Assembly: GCF_905147045.1 (NCBI RefSeq)
Contig: NC_065896.1
Span: forward strand, 1,885,001-1,949,000
Source: Nymphalis io
Lineage: Eukaryota; Arthropoda; Insecta; Lepidoptera; Nymphalidae
Length of the DNA: 64,000 nucleotides
Direction of reading: 5' to 3'
Below the pieces are notes generated by a model. The model was not told the origin of the DNA and ran no database searches. It saw only the letters and a list, made by a program, of their open reading frames with translations. The number at the start of each line of letters is the position of its first letter. The stretch's first letter is position 1. This document shows, in pieces, positions 32,648 to 45,694 of the stretch. The position numbers and the translations under genes were made by a program.

Positions 32648-32884
32648 TTATAAGGTATATAATAGTTTCTCAACGTCTTCATAATTAAGTTGTTTTAACC
32701 ATTTTTTAGTTTTGTCTTTTAATTGGTAATTATTAATGTCCTTTATTCTTAAAAATTGATATATTTTTTTATAAAATCTAGGTGCAATACTGTTATATAG
32801 TTGCTGTGCAAATTTACTTTTAACTTTATTGTAAGGGAATCGATCTTTTCTACTGAAATTATTTCTGGGTAAGAGTGGGACAAT
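32648..32884 (-). pseudogene. C-terminal remnant of another LINE ORF
   Basis: An open frame without ATG, ending at a TAA (32650-32648). It encodes PLLPRNNFSRKDRFPYNKVK, then KFAQQLYNSIAPRFYKK and WLKQLNYEDVEKLL. The RNxFSxKxRFPYN, FAxxLYNxIP and LNYxxxExLL pattern is the tail of a Jockey/CR1-type reverse transcriptase frame. Its 3' UTR contains the TG-rich tract at 32570-32640. It is unlike the other LINEs in the window in sequence, so it is a separate family. Confidence 0.55.
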
Positions 32885-33439
32885 GAATATCTGAATGATA
32901 AATACATAATTACTTTAAGTAATGCTCGCTGTTAACAATTAAGTTTGGTTATGACATAACTGTATATGTTAACGTTTCGTTTCGGTTCCAACCCGACTAA
33001 ATATAGGTTAGTCAAAGTTGTATTGGAATTGCATCGCGAACGTATCGTAATCATTTTAGATTAGTAGAATTGCTTAAATTGTAAAGCATATATACCTAGC
33101 TACCGTATTTACAATTAATACGATCTTTCAATTAAAATTTTATAATCTTTAGCCTGAATCTTTCACAGAAGACAAGATATATTTAATTGAAGTCGTTGAA
33201 ACGAAAAAACAGACTTTATTTATAAATATAATATACAAAATTGAAGGCATTTTACTTTAAAATTTGAATAATTTATATGAAAAAATACGATTTGTAAATT
33301 AAAACACAAATTACGAATAAAAATATATCTACCTAAATGTCAAACAGATATTTTTTTTATTAAAAGTATGTCGACAGTACATACTATATAAAATTATTGC
33401 TTACACATAATAGGTCTGATATATGCACCAACTTAAGGT

Positions 33440-33592
33440 TTTCACAACATCTTAGTTCCCATGGTTGGTCGCACATTAGTGATATAAAGAATGGCTGATA
33501 TTTCTCTTACATCACCAATGTCTATGGGCGGTGATCGCCACTTACCATCAGGTGGCCCATTTGCCAGTCCTCTTACCTATTTCATAAAAAAA
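33440..33592 (+). repeat. SINE B 3' half
   Basis: ACAACATCTTAGTTCCCATG to TATTTCATAAAAAAAA, including CTTACCATCAGGTGGCCC. Confidence 0.75.
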
Positions 33593-34675
33593 AATACACA
33601 CAAAATAAACTTATATATAATTCATTAAAACAGAACAGTTAAAAAATTTTGTAAAATAAAAACAAACTTAACTTATATTAAAAATATAAGAAACGATAAA
33701 AAAAGGTTGAGATACAAATCACTTATTTCGAGATGTGAGCTTGCGTACCTTTTGTTTAAACTTGAATAAAGTATTAAAGAAAATATATATGTTTTAGAAA
33801 ATTTACTGAAATTTTTATGGGAGACATGTTTATGAATTTTTTTTCCAAAAGGTTTCCGAGTTAGTCGCTTAGGAACCGACAGAGGGATAAAAGACTCCAT
33901 TAATTAGCGTGTATAAAAATGTGAGGTCAAGCTTGTCACCACATTTTCCTTTTTAAGAAAAAATAGTCGATCTTTGGGATGTAAAAGCAAGGTGTCTGTC
34001 TAGTCTTCCACATTTTTGAGACTGAAAATTTGACCAAGTCTTCAAAACTTTTAGTGTTTATATTAAAAAAGTTGACCTTCAGTGTTATCATTTCTATATC
34101 TTGACTAAAAGTGAGTTTTTAATTCTGTAATCACCCAAATAAAAATTTACTTTACCAATTTTAAATCACGTTTCAATGGTCTTGAACCTGTTTTACATTA
34201 TCCGCTACTTATATAATATTAACTATTTTTAATGGTTCAGTATTTTCTGTATGTGGTTATTTTGGAAAACCATAAAACTGTAAAGCTTCATATTTGAGAA
34301 TAATTATTTCTGTAGTAGAAGTATTCAATAAGAATCTGCAGAACATATTGGTCCCAACGGAAGGTCGCGTTTAAGTCGAGACAAAAAAATTGGTAAAGGT
34401 CATCTTTTTAAATTTAAAATAAATTTTGCTTCTTATACATATTGTAAAGTGGATATTTCTCTGAAGTTCTAGAATACCAACTGTTAGTTATATCTTTAAT
34501 AATTTAAATGAAAGCTAATAGTACGAGAAAAAAATAATCTTATTGAATGAATAAGATTAATAGAATGAATGAAATCGTTCATCATAAATAGAAGTAGTAG
34601 TGCACGTTTACAAGGGAATCTTTTGTATGAAACTTAAATGTATCGATTAATTAATATTGATATGTTCTTACTTAC

Positions 34676-34760
34676 AGAGGTATCTTCGAAGATCTTGTGA
34701 TAGTTGGGTACGCAGAAAGGCGGCGCCGCTGATAGTTTTCGGATCATTTGGCACAGAGTC
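34676..34760 (-). CDS. Receptor guanylyl cyclase exon: ligand-binding domain, short linker exon
   Basis: This 85-bp exon enters with one base that completes a split proline codon and leaves in phase 0. The acceptor is TTTTCCATAG before 34760 and the donor GTAAGT follows 34676. In the only phase that matches both neighbours it reads TLCQMIRKLSAAPPFCVPNY then HKIFEDTS, followed by VPIEAAHLYDAV in the next exon. The two cysteines could form the intradomain disulfide seen in this receptor class. On its own the exon would be hard to recognise. The call rests on phase compatibility and on how smoothly the joined protein fits the family. Confidence 0.85.
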
Positions 34761-35746
34761 CTATGGAAAATGCAAAGTCATATTCGAATCAAAATTAAAA
34801 ACTTCAAAAGTCACAATTTACAAACCGTGTAAATTGTTTTCCACGTCATAAAATCGTCATAAAGTTTATTTCTCCTTTAGAGAATTGTTTTTCATTTTTA
34901 TTATTGTTCTGAATATGATTCAAAAGTGACAGCCTTATAGGTAATAATGTCTGGCTACTTTTAAAACAACAGATAAAAAGGCGACCTATTTAATATCCTT
35001 AAAATAAGAGATTTCATTCGCTAAGAAACTGTATTACAATGTTACCCATAAAAAACATTGTATATTTATTTTGCTCGGATTTAGATTTGTTCGCCAATGT
35101 AAATAAATATTATTATAATAATAAGTGGAGGTACATATAGATATATAAACACAGACGTTTACATACACGGTTTATATACACCGATTAATCACTTTCTGTT
35201 AAATCTTGTCATCATTGATTTGATTTTCTAAATAAAAAGACATCAGCATTTTACTATTCACACGATTCTAAATATAATATCTTTCTAGAGGCTACTACAA
35301 CTAGAGAATTAATTATTTATTAAAATCGGCTCAGTAGTTTCAGAGTTATATCGATAATAAAGCGTTCCTTTCATAATAATCCTTAATTTTATCAATGCGA
35401 AAGTGACCTTATTAGTCTTTACTACTGAACCGATTTAATAAAATTTTGTAAGCCCATTGCCAGGGGTACATAGCAATACCAAACTATTATATTATAAATA
35501 TATAAATATGGATAAAGTAAATACAAATACTTATTATAATATGATTTATAATAAGTAATTTTAAGTCAGCAAATTTAGGCTAAACTCACATTAATTTATT
35601 ACTATAAATATTTTGATAACCTAATATATTATGTATTTATTGACTGTAAATAACGTCTAGAACCTTCTCTTACGATTTAACACAAATGTTTAAGGTACAG
35701 TATGTTAATTCAGTTGTTGTTTGAGTCAGTATATTAAGTAACTTAC

Positions 35747-35837
35747 GGATAATAAGGGTTGGTTGGATGTGAGGGCGTTAGTTTGAGGACAGCTCGAAAC
35801 GCCAAGATGTCACTACTGCTGTTCTGGATCAGGTGAT
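35747..35837 (-). CDS. Receptor guanylyl cyclase exon: ligand-binding domain
   Basis: This 91-bp exon takes two bases to complete a split Asp codon from the exon ending at 46979 and leaves with two bases of a proline codon. The acceptor TTTTTGTCCACAG precedes 35837 and the donor GTAAGT follows 35747. It encodes HLIQNSSSDILAFRAVLKLT, then PSHPTNPYY. The A(F/Y)xA(V/L)LxLTPxxPxxPxY pattern matches the receptor guanylyl cyclase ectodomain. NSS is a probable glycosylation sequon. Two of the three frames are closed or unlike the family, and the open one is also the one the splice phases demand. Confidence 0.88.
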
Positions 35838-35977
35838 CTGTGGACAAAAATTTTGTTTTCTAATTATAAGACATATCGGCCAACCTTCCTCATGAATCAC
35901 CCCGATTGGTAGTTTTTCAGTTTATCACGTTCAGACAGACAGACCCAGCGGGGGACTTTGTTTTAATAATAACAATT

Positions 35978-36272
35978 AGCCGAGATGGCCTAGTGGTTAG
36001 AACGCGTGAATCTTAACCGATGATCGTGGGCTCAAACCCGGGCAAGCACCACTGAATATTCATGTGCTTAATTTGTGTTTATAATTCATCTCGTGCTTGA
36101 CGGTGAAGGAAAACATCGTGAGGAAACCTGCATGTGTCTAATTTCATTGAAATTCTGCCACATGTGCATTCTACCAACCCGCATTGGAGCAGCGTGGTGG
36201 AATAAGCTCCAAAACCTTCTCCTCAAAATGGAGAGGAGGCCTTAGCCCAGCCGTGGGACATTAGCAGGCTAT
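35978..36272 (+). repeat. SINE A, full length
   Basis: AGCCGAGATGGCCTAGTGGT to ACATTAGCAGGCTATTA. It lies about 140 bp upstream (host sense) of the exon at 35837. Confidence 0.87.
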
Positions 36273-37607
36273 TAGTGTGAATATCAATTACGTATAGTTC
36301 ATTCAACTACCAATGCTTGTTACATAAGCGACGAGTAGTATAAGAAAACCGAATAATAATAATATAAATTACAACGATGTTAATGATCACAAAATATCGA
36401 TTTTGAGGAATTGAGCTCAAGATAAAACCACTGTTGAAAATTTGTCTCCTGACAGCTCAGACGTGTGTTTAATTATTTTTTAGCAGATCTTCAACTTTTG
36501 ATACACATCGTATTAAGGCTAAATTTAATAAAATTATGTTCAATCGGGCAGTGATTTGCATAATTCTACGAACTGTTATATCATAACGCAAAAATAACTT
36601 CCGGTACACTTTGATCCAGGATATAGGTTACCAGCTCATTGAGCTTCTATGAAGTCTATAGTCAATATACGTATATAAACAAAATATGATCAAGTTGGTA
36701 TATTTCCTAGAGTATATATTTACGTTAGTAACAGAAGACTATAGTGACGTGAAAGATACAGACAGAAATGACCGAGATAAGAATATGGAGTTATCTAAAG
36801 AAATTGGTTGATGTTAAAATTAATGGGGATGTTTTTGCTATAATCCGCGCGATCAGGATGGGATCCGACCTTTTAGAACTAAGACACGCGTGACCCTTCT
36901 GGCAATGGTAACGTCGATGATAACTCGCGAGATGTTATTACTTGTTTGTTAGTGTTAATTTTGGCTTGACGTATTGCGTTAATTTAGAAATGTATGGCTA
37001 TACAACTATTTTAGTGATAAAATTATTATTAGATTAAAATAATAAATGGAAAGAGAGTAGGTAACATTTTGAGTAGTCAATCTCATGATATAATATAAAA
37101 ACCTACATAGACATAATATGCTGATGTCTTATTACGTCTTTGGCTTTACCAGAATTTAATACTAATTATTTCTCAGAAATCCTTTGCTGACGCTCCTTTG
37201 CTCGAGGACTGCAATTTTCTCGGAAAGCGAGCGTACCATACTTAAATTATGAAAGAACATGAATTAACCAGTAGTAGCAGAAACGACAGATAAAATATTT
37301 ACCGTCACTAAAAACTTTTTGTATAAAATGTTAATATTCTTAAATTAAACAGAATATATATTTTTGACGTAACCAGATAACAATGACAGCTGAACTAAAA
37401 AACTACTTGTATTTTCTCTAAACATAAAAATATTTTAAAAGGAGATACAAAATGAATCATACCCAGCTTATTTGTAAGATGGAACGTGACTGGGGTATTT
37501 ACAGGATTTACTTTTCGTGATGTTAAATATTCATACTGAAAGTATAACGTTGTCATATATGTATGTAAACGAAATATTTTATGCTACAATAAGCTAAGTA
37601 ATAGTGA

Positions 37608-37906
37608 AGTCGAGATGGCCCAGTGGTAAGAACGCGTGAATCTTAACCGATGAACGTGGGTTCAAACCCGGGCAAGCACCTCTGAATTTTCATGTGCTTA
37701 ATTTCTGTTTATAATTCATCCCGTGCTTTTCGGTGAAGGAAAACATCGTGAGGAAACCTGCATGTGTCTAATTTCATCAAAATTCTGCCACATGTGTATT
37801 CCACCAACCCGCATTGGAGCAGCGTGGTGGAATAAGCTCCAAACCTGCTCCTCAAATAGGGAGAGGAGGCCTTAGCCCAGCAGTGGGACATTTACAGGCT
37901 GTTACT
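37608..37906 (+). repeat. SINE A, full length
   Basis: AGTCGAGATGGCCCAGTGGT to ACATTTACAGGCTGTTACTT. Confidence 0.86.
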
Positions 37907-37926
37907 TTTTTTACTTTAAGCTAAGT

Positions 37927-37994
37927 AAGCAACAGACTGTGAATGTCCCACTGCTGGGCTAAGGCGTCCTCTCCCTTTTTTGCGGAGAAGGTTG
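37927..37994 (-). repeat. SINE A 3' fragment in inverse orientation
   Basis: ACAGACTGTGAATGTCCCAC, TGCTGGGCTAAGGCGTCCTC; only 20 bp from the preceding copy, forming an inverted pair. Confidence 0.7.
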
Positions 37995-38725
37995 TTTATG
38001 TTGTTGTGTCAGTACAACCAAATTAACATTCCATTATTCGATTAAAGTTAATATTAAAAACTATTGTAGGTTAATTTTTGAATATATTCTGTAAGTAAAC
38101 TTATCAAGAATTAATGCGCAGAATATAATATAGTAGAAACTATTATATCTTATGATATTAAATGAACAATTATTGTATATATCGTAAATATCGGACACGG
38201 CTCTAACGATTTGGCTCAAATTTTCTATTTAGAGACGGTTTTGTTTTTTAAGTTTATATATAATATATAGATCTTTCCTGAAAAAACACAAATTTCACAA
38301 AAATCACAAAAAAAAGTAAGCGAAACTTGATCAAACAAGTACGATATATTGATACAAACATGTACTCTTTCTTGAAATCCGATCCGAGTTTTCAACTCTG
38401 GATTTCGGGGCTAGCATTTTTTCTGTTTTGTTTTATATTATTTGCTACTCTTAATATCATACGCAATAAAGTTAAAACAAAGTAAACAAATAAAACACTA
38501 CGATTTCGACGAACTATCATGTTGATATTAGTGTCTTTTAAATAAATTTAAAATGTATTAAAGACATTTTTTGCTTATCATTGTACTTGGACATTATATA
38601 AGACATAATAATTAAATCATTAATTATTAATAAATTATTTCCATTTGTCAAACAGTGTCGCCGGTCATTTTTATGCAAATAGCTTTATCAAAACGAGGTA
38701 ACTACGTAAGTACGTAGTATATATA

Positions 38726-39138
38726 TGTCGTGGAAAAACAATATTTTTAATTAAAAGTAGCTGAATTGACTATAGTAGTAACGGATAAACGCGGTGACTT
38801 CTTTCGTTGTTGAAGTCACGTGGACAAAGTCGTGTTGGGGAGTGGGGTGACTGTTTATAAAAACACTTGCATTCGAGAAATGAAAAGTTGCGTTTGAGAA
38901 ACTGACCAGTCCACAGCTCCAAGGCGAAACTGTCGGTTTACCTATTTAGTACCTAATTATACTTGTGTATTGTGATCTGTAACAATAAATCCTTATTATA
39001 CCTACATTAAGTTATTATTGATACAATATCGTGATGGACCCCGTACCACCGAATTTAGAAGAAGACAGCCCTATCGCTCAGCCACCGCTGCCGCCGTCAT
39101 GTATAAATGATCGTCCTCAATGCATCGATTGTGCGTAA
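38726..39138 (+). mobile_element. Probable LTR-retrotransposon remnant (LTR plus gag start)
   Basis: A less AT-rich stretch containing a TATA-like TTATAAAAA (38855-38863), a polyadenylation-type AATAAA (38984-38989), a region where the LTR could end in CA near 39005, and an ATG at 39034 opening a 34-codon frame, MDPVPPNLEEDSPIAQPPLP, that stops at 39136. This order (promoter, poly(A) signal, short gap, Pro/acidic-rich start) is what the left end of a Gypsy-like element looks like. No pol or second LTR was found. A host promoter and short first exon on the plus strand is the alternative. Confidence 0.35.
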
Positions 39139-41576
39139 TGCGACCTATATGTCCTGGTATTTTTATAGGAATGGAAACTGACCTAGTTTCAAGAGAGCTT
39201 AAACCGAAACAGCTAGTTTTAGTCCAGCAATGTTGATTTAATTCAGCACATGGATTGGTGATTAGTTGAATAAGAGAATGTAATTGAAAGAACAAGTACG
39301 GGTTATATCCAAAAAATCACTACTGATTTTTGTGTTCTTAAATTAAAATATTCATTTCCGCCCTTCCTTATAGACCTTACTGAATGACCGTTTATTTATA
39401 AAATGATTTAACTCTTTTACTCATTATCAATTTAACATTCGAAAAAAGAAGACAATATTCTTTAACTGATCACCCGTTAAACAACGTTTATAAGTAAGGG
39501 CATTCGTGTTTAATGACGAATGAAAACACCACGAGATTAATAATAAGTTCCAAAACTCACTCCTTAAGAGCAAGAGCTTCATTGCTTTGGTGGTTGAACT
39601 GTATTTTCAAGTTGAAAAGAGTAATTGCTAAGTTTCCTGTCGATTTGTTTGGCATTAAATGTATTAGCATTTCATTAATCTTATTCTGCTAAAGTTTTAT
39701 GGTGCTTTGAAGTAATGAAACAGCTTTTATATAACCCACTACTAAACTTCAAATAATCTTCTTAGGCAATAGATAATAACTTATATCGCGTTGTGTAGCA
39801 ATGAGGGTATTCAAAACATACAAACGTGTTAACCAAAATATGTTCATTAAAAATCAAAGAACACTTTCAACAGTTTACTTCAAGTATTGTTATACTTTAC
39901 AATTTGGTTTAGTATTTTCGTTTATATTACACGATGTTGAAATCGTATCGTATCCTCATACATCTCATCGTAATAACATTACTAGCAATGATTACTTTTG
40001 TAAAATACGACTAATTGAGTTATACTGGCGTAACTCTATAAGCGGTCAACGTCGCTACAATATCAAAGATAAATGGAATTGCTAGTGATTTTGTGGCTCA
40101 TGCTTACTGGCAAGTCAGATACGGGCATCGAAGGCTTCCTCCCTATATGGGCTCCATTTTTTAAGGACTGATAAGCCAGAATAGTCTTGATGTAGTGGCT
40201 GACAGAACAGAAATAATGTAGTTATAATGGCGTAACCATAGATATCTGATACATAACTCACCATATGAATATTTAGAATTTATATACCTATAAATAGTCA
40301 CCAACGAGAGATCGAAGACAAAGGAAATACTATATATAATACTATTCTGTAAGAGCAAAATCAAGTCACTGCAAATCACGTTGTGAAATGTCGGAAAGTG
40401 TTATGCAACAATGAATATCATAATTATACAATTTAAATGATTTGTATCAAAGTAGGATACGTAAAACGGTGTTCAATATTTCACGAGTAAGATAGAATTA
40501 AGTTCTTACAAAAAAGCAACGGAACTTGCATCATAGTAAAGGTTTAATTTTAAATTTCTAATTTTATTTTTTCTGTGTTTTTTATTTTTCTATAAATGAT
40601 TGATAAGAATTGTAACATTATAATCTTTATTCAAGTACATTTTTGTACATGACGGAAAACTTAACAACTTTTTATGGCCCGACCCGGTTTAATCTCAGAA
40701 ACTCGAAAATAAACCCTTAAGTTAGCCATAGCAAGTAGGTAATACGTAATCAAAAGTCTTAGACATAATTTACTGACCGCTAGTAGAGCACATTTATTTT
40801 TATAACGAAATACTACACCGTCCGTCCGTACGCGCATTGTGGTAAATTCAGAAGAGTAAATTTTACGAAACATCTTAGAAATTGCTTAATGTTCATGTGA
40901 TTTTCATCTTTGAATTTCTTAAAACCGAATTTCAAATTTTATCCTAGCTTGAAATCTTGAAACTTGAAGGCAGAGTATAATTATGAGCTGAATATTTTAA
41001 AATATTTTGTAAATTATTAGACAAAATCTGACGCAATGCGGCTAGTATTATTATATTACATCATTTTATTAATTTCAAAATATTTATCAAGCTATCATTG
41101 CTTCCATGACGGTTTGGCTCGCTTGCCAAAGTAATGAGAAATTACGATTTAACTACAAATTACAACGCATTCATACATTTCTAATTATAATCCACGTAGT
41201 AATTATAAATCTTTATAATATAATAATTTTTGTAACGTTCACGTCGTATTTTGAATATTTTAATATTTGAGAAATAATTAATATTCATGATATAAATAAA
41301 ATAGCATATAAAAATATTAAATCGTTTTAAGAATTTAGTAATTATGTTACTGTACAGCCTTACGAGAATAGCCAGTATTCTCATCTTTATTGCTGTAGAA
41401 CATCGATTTGCGTGTTATAATGGTAAGACCGACTCGAATGCCGTGACGGCAAACGGCATTACGCTCTTTTATGCATTCATACACCCGTTCCACCGCACTT
41501 TACTACTAAGTTATAAATTATGTTTATAAGTGAAAGAGAAGTATCCCTTAAGTACAAATGAAATATTGAATTACTT

Positions 41577-41655
41577 ACCGATTAACGGCTAGATATAAGC
41601 GTGCAGACCACGTCGTCCTGGGTTCAAATCCCAGGTCAGGATAATGAAAATCTCG
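41577..41655 (+). repeat. tRNA-like SINE head (family C)
   Basis: ATTAACGGCTAGATATAAGC, then GTCCTGGGTTCAAATCCCAG. The same head type as 23702-23771, here without a LINE tail; an AACTGATTTTGATAAA-type repeat follows. Confidence 0.5.
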
Positions 41656-42190
41656 CGGATTTAAATGAGGGTAATGTTTCTCTGTCTGTATGCTACGTTT
41701 TCACGGCTAAGTTACTGAACTGATTTTGATAAATTTTGGTAAGTAGCAAGCTAAAACTCCAAGGGCGGCTACTTTTATCAAACTCCTGACCCCCATTCTC
41801 TCTACACTAGCGGAAACTAGTAATGTATAAATGTCTCTATGTTGTATAAATACTTCTATCATTAGATTTTATAAGCTTATTCAACCAGGCGGATATATCG
41901 GCCTAATCCAATTAACAATATCCTTTTAATTCAAAACTTATTAAATATGCTTTTATTTTAATAAGCATAAAAGTAAAAAAAAAAATATCCTCTATATACA
42001 TTGATTATAATTATTATGATTTAGAATATTATTTTCAATTGAATCTTCACCATGTTCAACTTTTTGGAAATATTGATTAGACAATACGCCGCTAGGCTGT
42101 TGTTATATCGTAACAATATAAGTCGCTAATTAAAATAATCGTATCATTTATTTTATTTATAGGTAATTAATATTTATACGCCCAAAAGAT

Positions 42191-42486
42191 ACTGGTGGTA
42201 GGGCTTTGTGCAAGCTCGTCTGGGTAGGTACCACCCACTCATCAGATATTCTACGGCAAAACAGCAATACTTGATATTGTTGTGTTCCGGTTTGAAGGGT
42301 GAGTGAGCCAGTGTAATTACAGGCACAAGGGACATAAAATCTTAGTTCCCAAGGTTGGTGGCGCATTGGATATGTAAGCGATGGTTGACATTTCTTACAA
42401 TGCTAATGTCTAAGAGCGTTGGTGACCACTTACCATCAGGTGGCCCATATGCTCGTCCGCCTTCCTATTCTATAAAAAAAAAAAAA
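42191..42486 (+). repeat. SINE B, full length
   Basis: ACTGGTGGTAGGGCTTTGTG to CTATTCTATAAAAAAAAAAA. Confidence 0.88.
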
Positions 42487-42963
42487 TACATGTACACAAA
42501 ATAGAAATTTATTTTATATTTGCAAGATTTTGGTTGTAGTTTTTTATTATCAGCCATTATTAAATGAAGTCCGTCGAGATATTGATTTAGGGAGTAAGAT
42601 AATCATTATAATATATATTTAAATATACAAATATTCTTTTCTAATAATTTGTATTTACTGTTTTTTTTAATACTAACATCATATCAGTAATCTTTTATGA
42701 TATTATTCTAACGATGTAACAACACAGCTACGTTATACTACGAGGCTCTACGTGATGCTACGTAGTAGTATGAATGCAAATTACAATTGCATTATATAAT
42801 AGACGGGTTCATTTATGTAAATTAAGTGTTTGAACAATATTTATAAGTTAGATTTTTTTTTTTATATGTCCGGGATGGCAAATGACTCTACTCCACCTGA
42901 TGGTAAGTGGTAGTAGAGTCCAAACGCGACGACGGCCAGTACAGTCGGGAAGAATGTTCTGTA

Positions 42964-45694
42964 CTAGCCGTCACCGCCTTGCCGGTCCGCAAGATGCCTC
43001 TTCACGCCTCGTTTGAAGGAACCCGGGTTGTAAGAGGAGGGGAACACGTGAGCTGGTAAGGAATTCCATTTTTTGGTAGTGCGACAAAGAAAGGAGTTGC
43101 CAAATTTCTTTATGCGCGATGGAATTGATGTCACAGTTAGGCGGTGACATCGAGAACCAGCTCGCGTGGACTTAAGAAGGAAGGGGGAAGCAGGAATTAG
43201 AGAGAATAATTCCTCAGAGCACTCGCCGTGATACAGTCGATAGAAAGCACTCAGTGCTGCTATCTCGCGACGCAATTGTAAAGGTTCAAGGGTGTTTGTG
43301 ACCTTTACGTCGCCAATAATGCGTACTGCACGTCGCTGCAACCGGTCCAACGCCTCCAGTAGGTACTTAGCGGAGCCATCCCAAAGGTGCAAGCAATATT
43401 CAACGCAAGACCGTACCTGTGTTTTGTATAACAGGCACAGTTGTTGTGGCGTGAAGAAACGCCGCACCTTGTTCAGAACTCCGAGTTTCCGTGAAGCTGT
43501 TTTTATAATAGCCTCGATGTAATCCCTTGGACTAAGGTCGCAGCGAACGTCTATCCCCAGCATGGCGATTTTGCTTTGTATCATCAGCGGTGTGCCACCG
43601 AGGGAGGGATGAGGGTAAAACTTTTTTGCTGTGAGAGCGCATACCTGTATTTTCTTGGCATTAAACTCAACAAGATTATCAGAACCCTATTTGGCGATGA
43701 GCTCTAACGTCCTATCGAGTTCAATGACAAGATTCTCCCGCCTCTCCTCAGTTTCCGCCCGCCCAGCCACTGCGCGTCCGTGGTATCCACCATGCACTGT
43801 ACTATCATCTGCATAGCAATGTATGTTCCCAAGGGAGAGCATATCATTGATATGCAAAAGAAAGAGTGTGGGAGATAGCACAGATCCCTGGGGGACCCCA
43901 GCATTCACTACATAGAATTGAGAAGCGCAACCATCTACTAAAACACGAAGGCTACGCTTGTGTAGGAAGCTGGCAATCCAGGTGCATAGCTGAGCAGGCA
44001 GACCATATGCCGGTAGCTTGGAGAGAAGACTGACGATCCCCGTACTGACGATCATTAATTAGACAGTGATCTTCTAGGTAATGGATCAGTTGCTTGTTTA
44101 GAATCCATTCCATCACCTTACAAAGTACTGAGGTGATAGCTATTGGCCGATAATTTGCCGGGTCAGACCGATCCCCTTTTTTGGGAACCGCTTGCACATT
44201 AGCTCTTCTCCAAGCCCCCGGCACACATCCCGAAGAGAGAGAAAGTTGGAACAGGCGCGTTAACACAGGAGACAGCTCCGCCGCGCACTTCTTCAGCACA
44301 ATGGCTGGTATTCCATCAGGACCGCTAGCTTTCCGTATATCAAGTGATTGCAGCTCCGCACGCACATCACGTTGCCTGATTTTGATGTCAGGCATCGTGT
44401 GGCCACATGAAGGTATTGTTGGTGGCTGCGCACTACAATCATTGATCACAGAGTTGTCGGCAAAGAGTTTAGCCAGGAGGTCGGCTTTCTCCTGCGGACT
44501 GTGAGCTAGCGATCCGTCCGGATTTCTCAGCGGTGGCAGCGAAGGTTGGCAGAAATTGTTTTGCACAGACTTGGTCAGACGCCAGAAGCTACGGGAGCCC
44601 CTAGGATGCGAAATAAGGTCATGACCAATCTGTACAATGCGCTGTGCATCCGCTCTCGTGTATGCCTTCCTACAGGACTTGGAATTTTTATTGTAGTTTG
44701 CTTTCAGTGAGTCAATGTTAGATGCCCCGCTAATGCAGCCGTTGATCCACGCGCGATATGCCACCTGCTTAGATGATACAGCGTCGGCACATTCACGAGT
44801 GAACCAACGGTTACGCGTGCCCCTATTGATGAGATCTGAGCTAGGAATGTAGTATTCCATTCCTAACATGATCTCATCAGCAACAGCAGCGGCACTAGCT
44901 GTCGGGTCATTCCCACTGAAGCAACGTTCCTTCCAAGGGACTGACGCATAGTAATCGCGCATACCGTCCCAATCTGCCGACTTATAGTGCCAAACGCGAC
45001 GTTTGTATACAACTGATGGCGGCAGCTTGGCCTGTGGCACTTTGGTAGATATAAGGCCGTGATCCGAAGAACCAATTGGAGCTTGAACCACAACCTGATA
45101 TTCCACCGGGTGAGAAGTCAGCAGAAGATCCAGTAGAGAAGGCGCTTGCCCATCAATGTCTGGGATCCTGGTGGGCTGATCAACCAGTTGGGTCAAGTCG
45201 TGTGTGAGAGCAAAAGCATGAGCAGTTCTTCCAGCATGGTCAGTTTTGAGGGATTTCAACCATGATTCATGGTGAGCATTAAAATCCCCCAAAAACACCA
45301 ATTCCGCGTTAGGAAACTGCTCTTGCGCAGCATCTGCCACCCGACTAAGATGGTCAAATAATCGGCTTGTCTCCAAGTCACCATTGTGGGATCGGTAGAG
45401 GCACACGTAGACTCGACTCTGACGAACCAGGTCCACACGTACCACCAACATGGAGAAGGAGGGGTCCTCCAAGCAGCCGTAGCCGGGATAGTTAAGGTAG
45501 CTGGTGTCGGCAGGGCGGAGTATTTGCGTCTCCGTGAGAAACAACATTGCTGGCCGTGCTGTCTCGAGATGGTGGTGGACAGCGTTGAGGTTAGCGTGGA
45601 GTCCTCGGATGTTAGAGAACTCGACCTCAAACAGCGTGGGTATGGTGGGGGTGTGCACCGCTGAACGACCGTTGTTTCTTAGTTGCGCTACCAT
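42964..45694 (-). pseudogene. Broken LINE endonuclease/RT ORF
   Basis: Starting at the conserved ATG (45694), the frame covers the endonuclease and the RT finger and reads continuously through the point where the first copy is frameshifted. It has lost about 28 codons in the endonuclease (between LNYPGYG and LEDPSF). It also has a deletion of roughly 130-150 bp at about 44050 that removes RT motif A with its catalytic aspartate. An in-frame stop replaces the Trp of the IAKWGS segment near 43690. Further frame loss around 43600 precedes the last 206-codon stretch to 42964. This copy cannot encode an active RT. Confidence 0.85.

Larger units (their letters stand above)
14393..34675 (-). other. 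Host intron, 20.3 kb, repeat-filled
   Basis: The largest intron seen. It carries the full-length Jockey/CR1-type LINE, the truncated RTE copy, two or more LINE 3' fragments, the tRNA-LINE composite and more than ten SINE copies. Unassigned AT-rich stretches: 21720-22370, 24140-25780 apart from small repeat shards, 26060-26900, 27120-27740, 29760-30845 and 33600-34675. Confidence 0.75.

Noticed and set aside
35981..36060. tRNA gene candidates at SINE A heads (also 14868, 23702, 41577)
   Set aside because: A- and B-boxes are present but the cloverleaf is degenerate and the heads continue into SINE bodies.
39801..40085. 94-codon plus-strand frame in the 11-kb intron
   Set aside because: AT-rich chance frame with no domain, no splice context and no repeat relatives seen.
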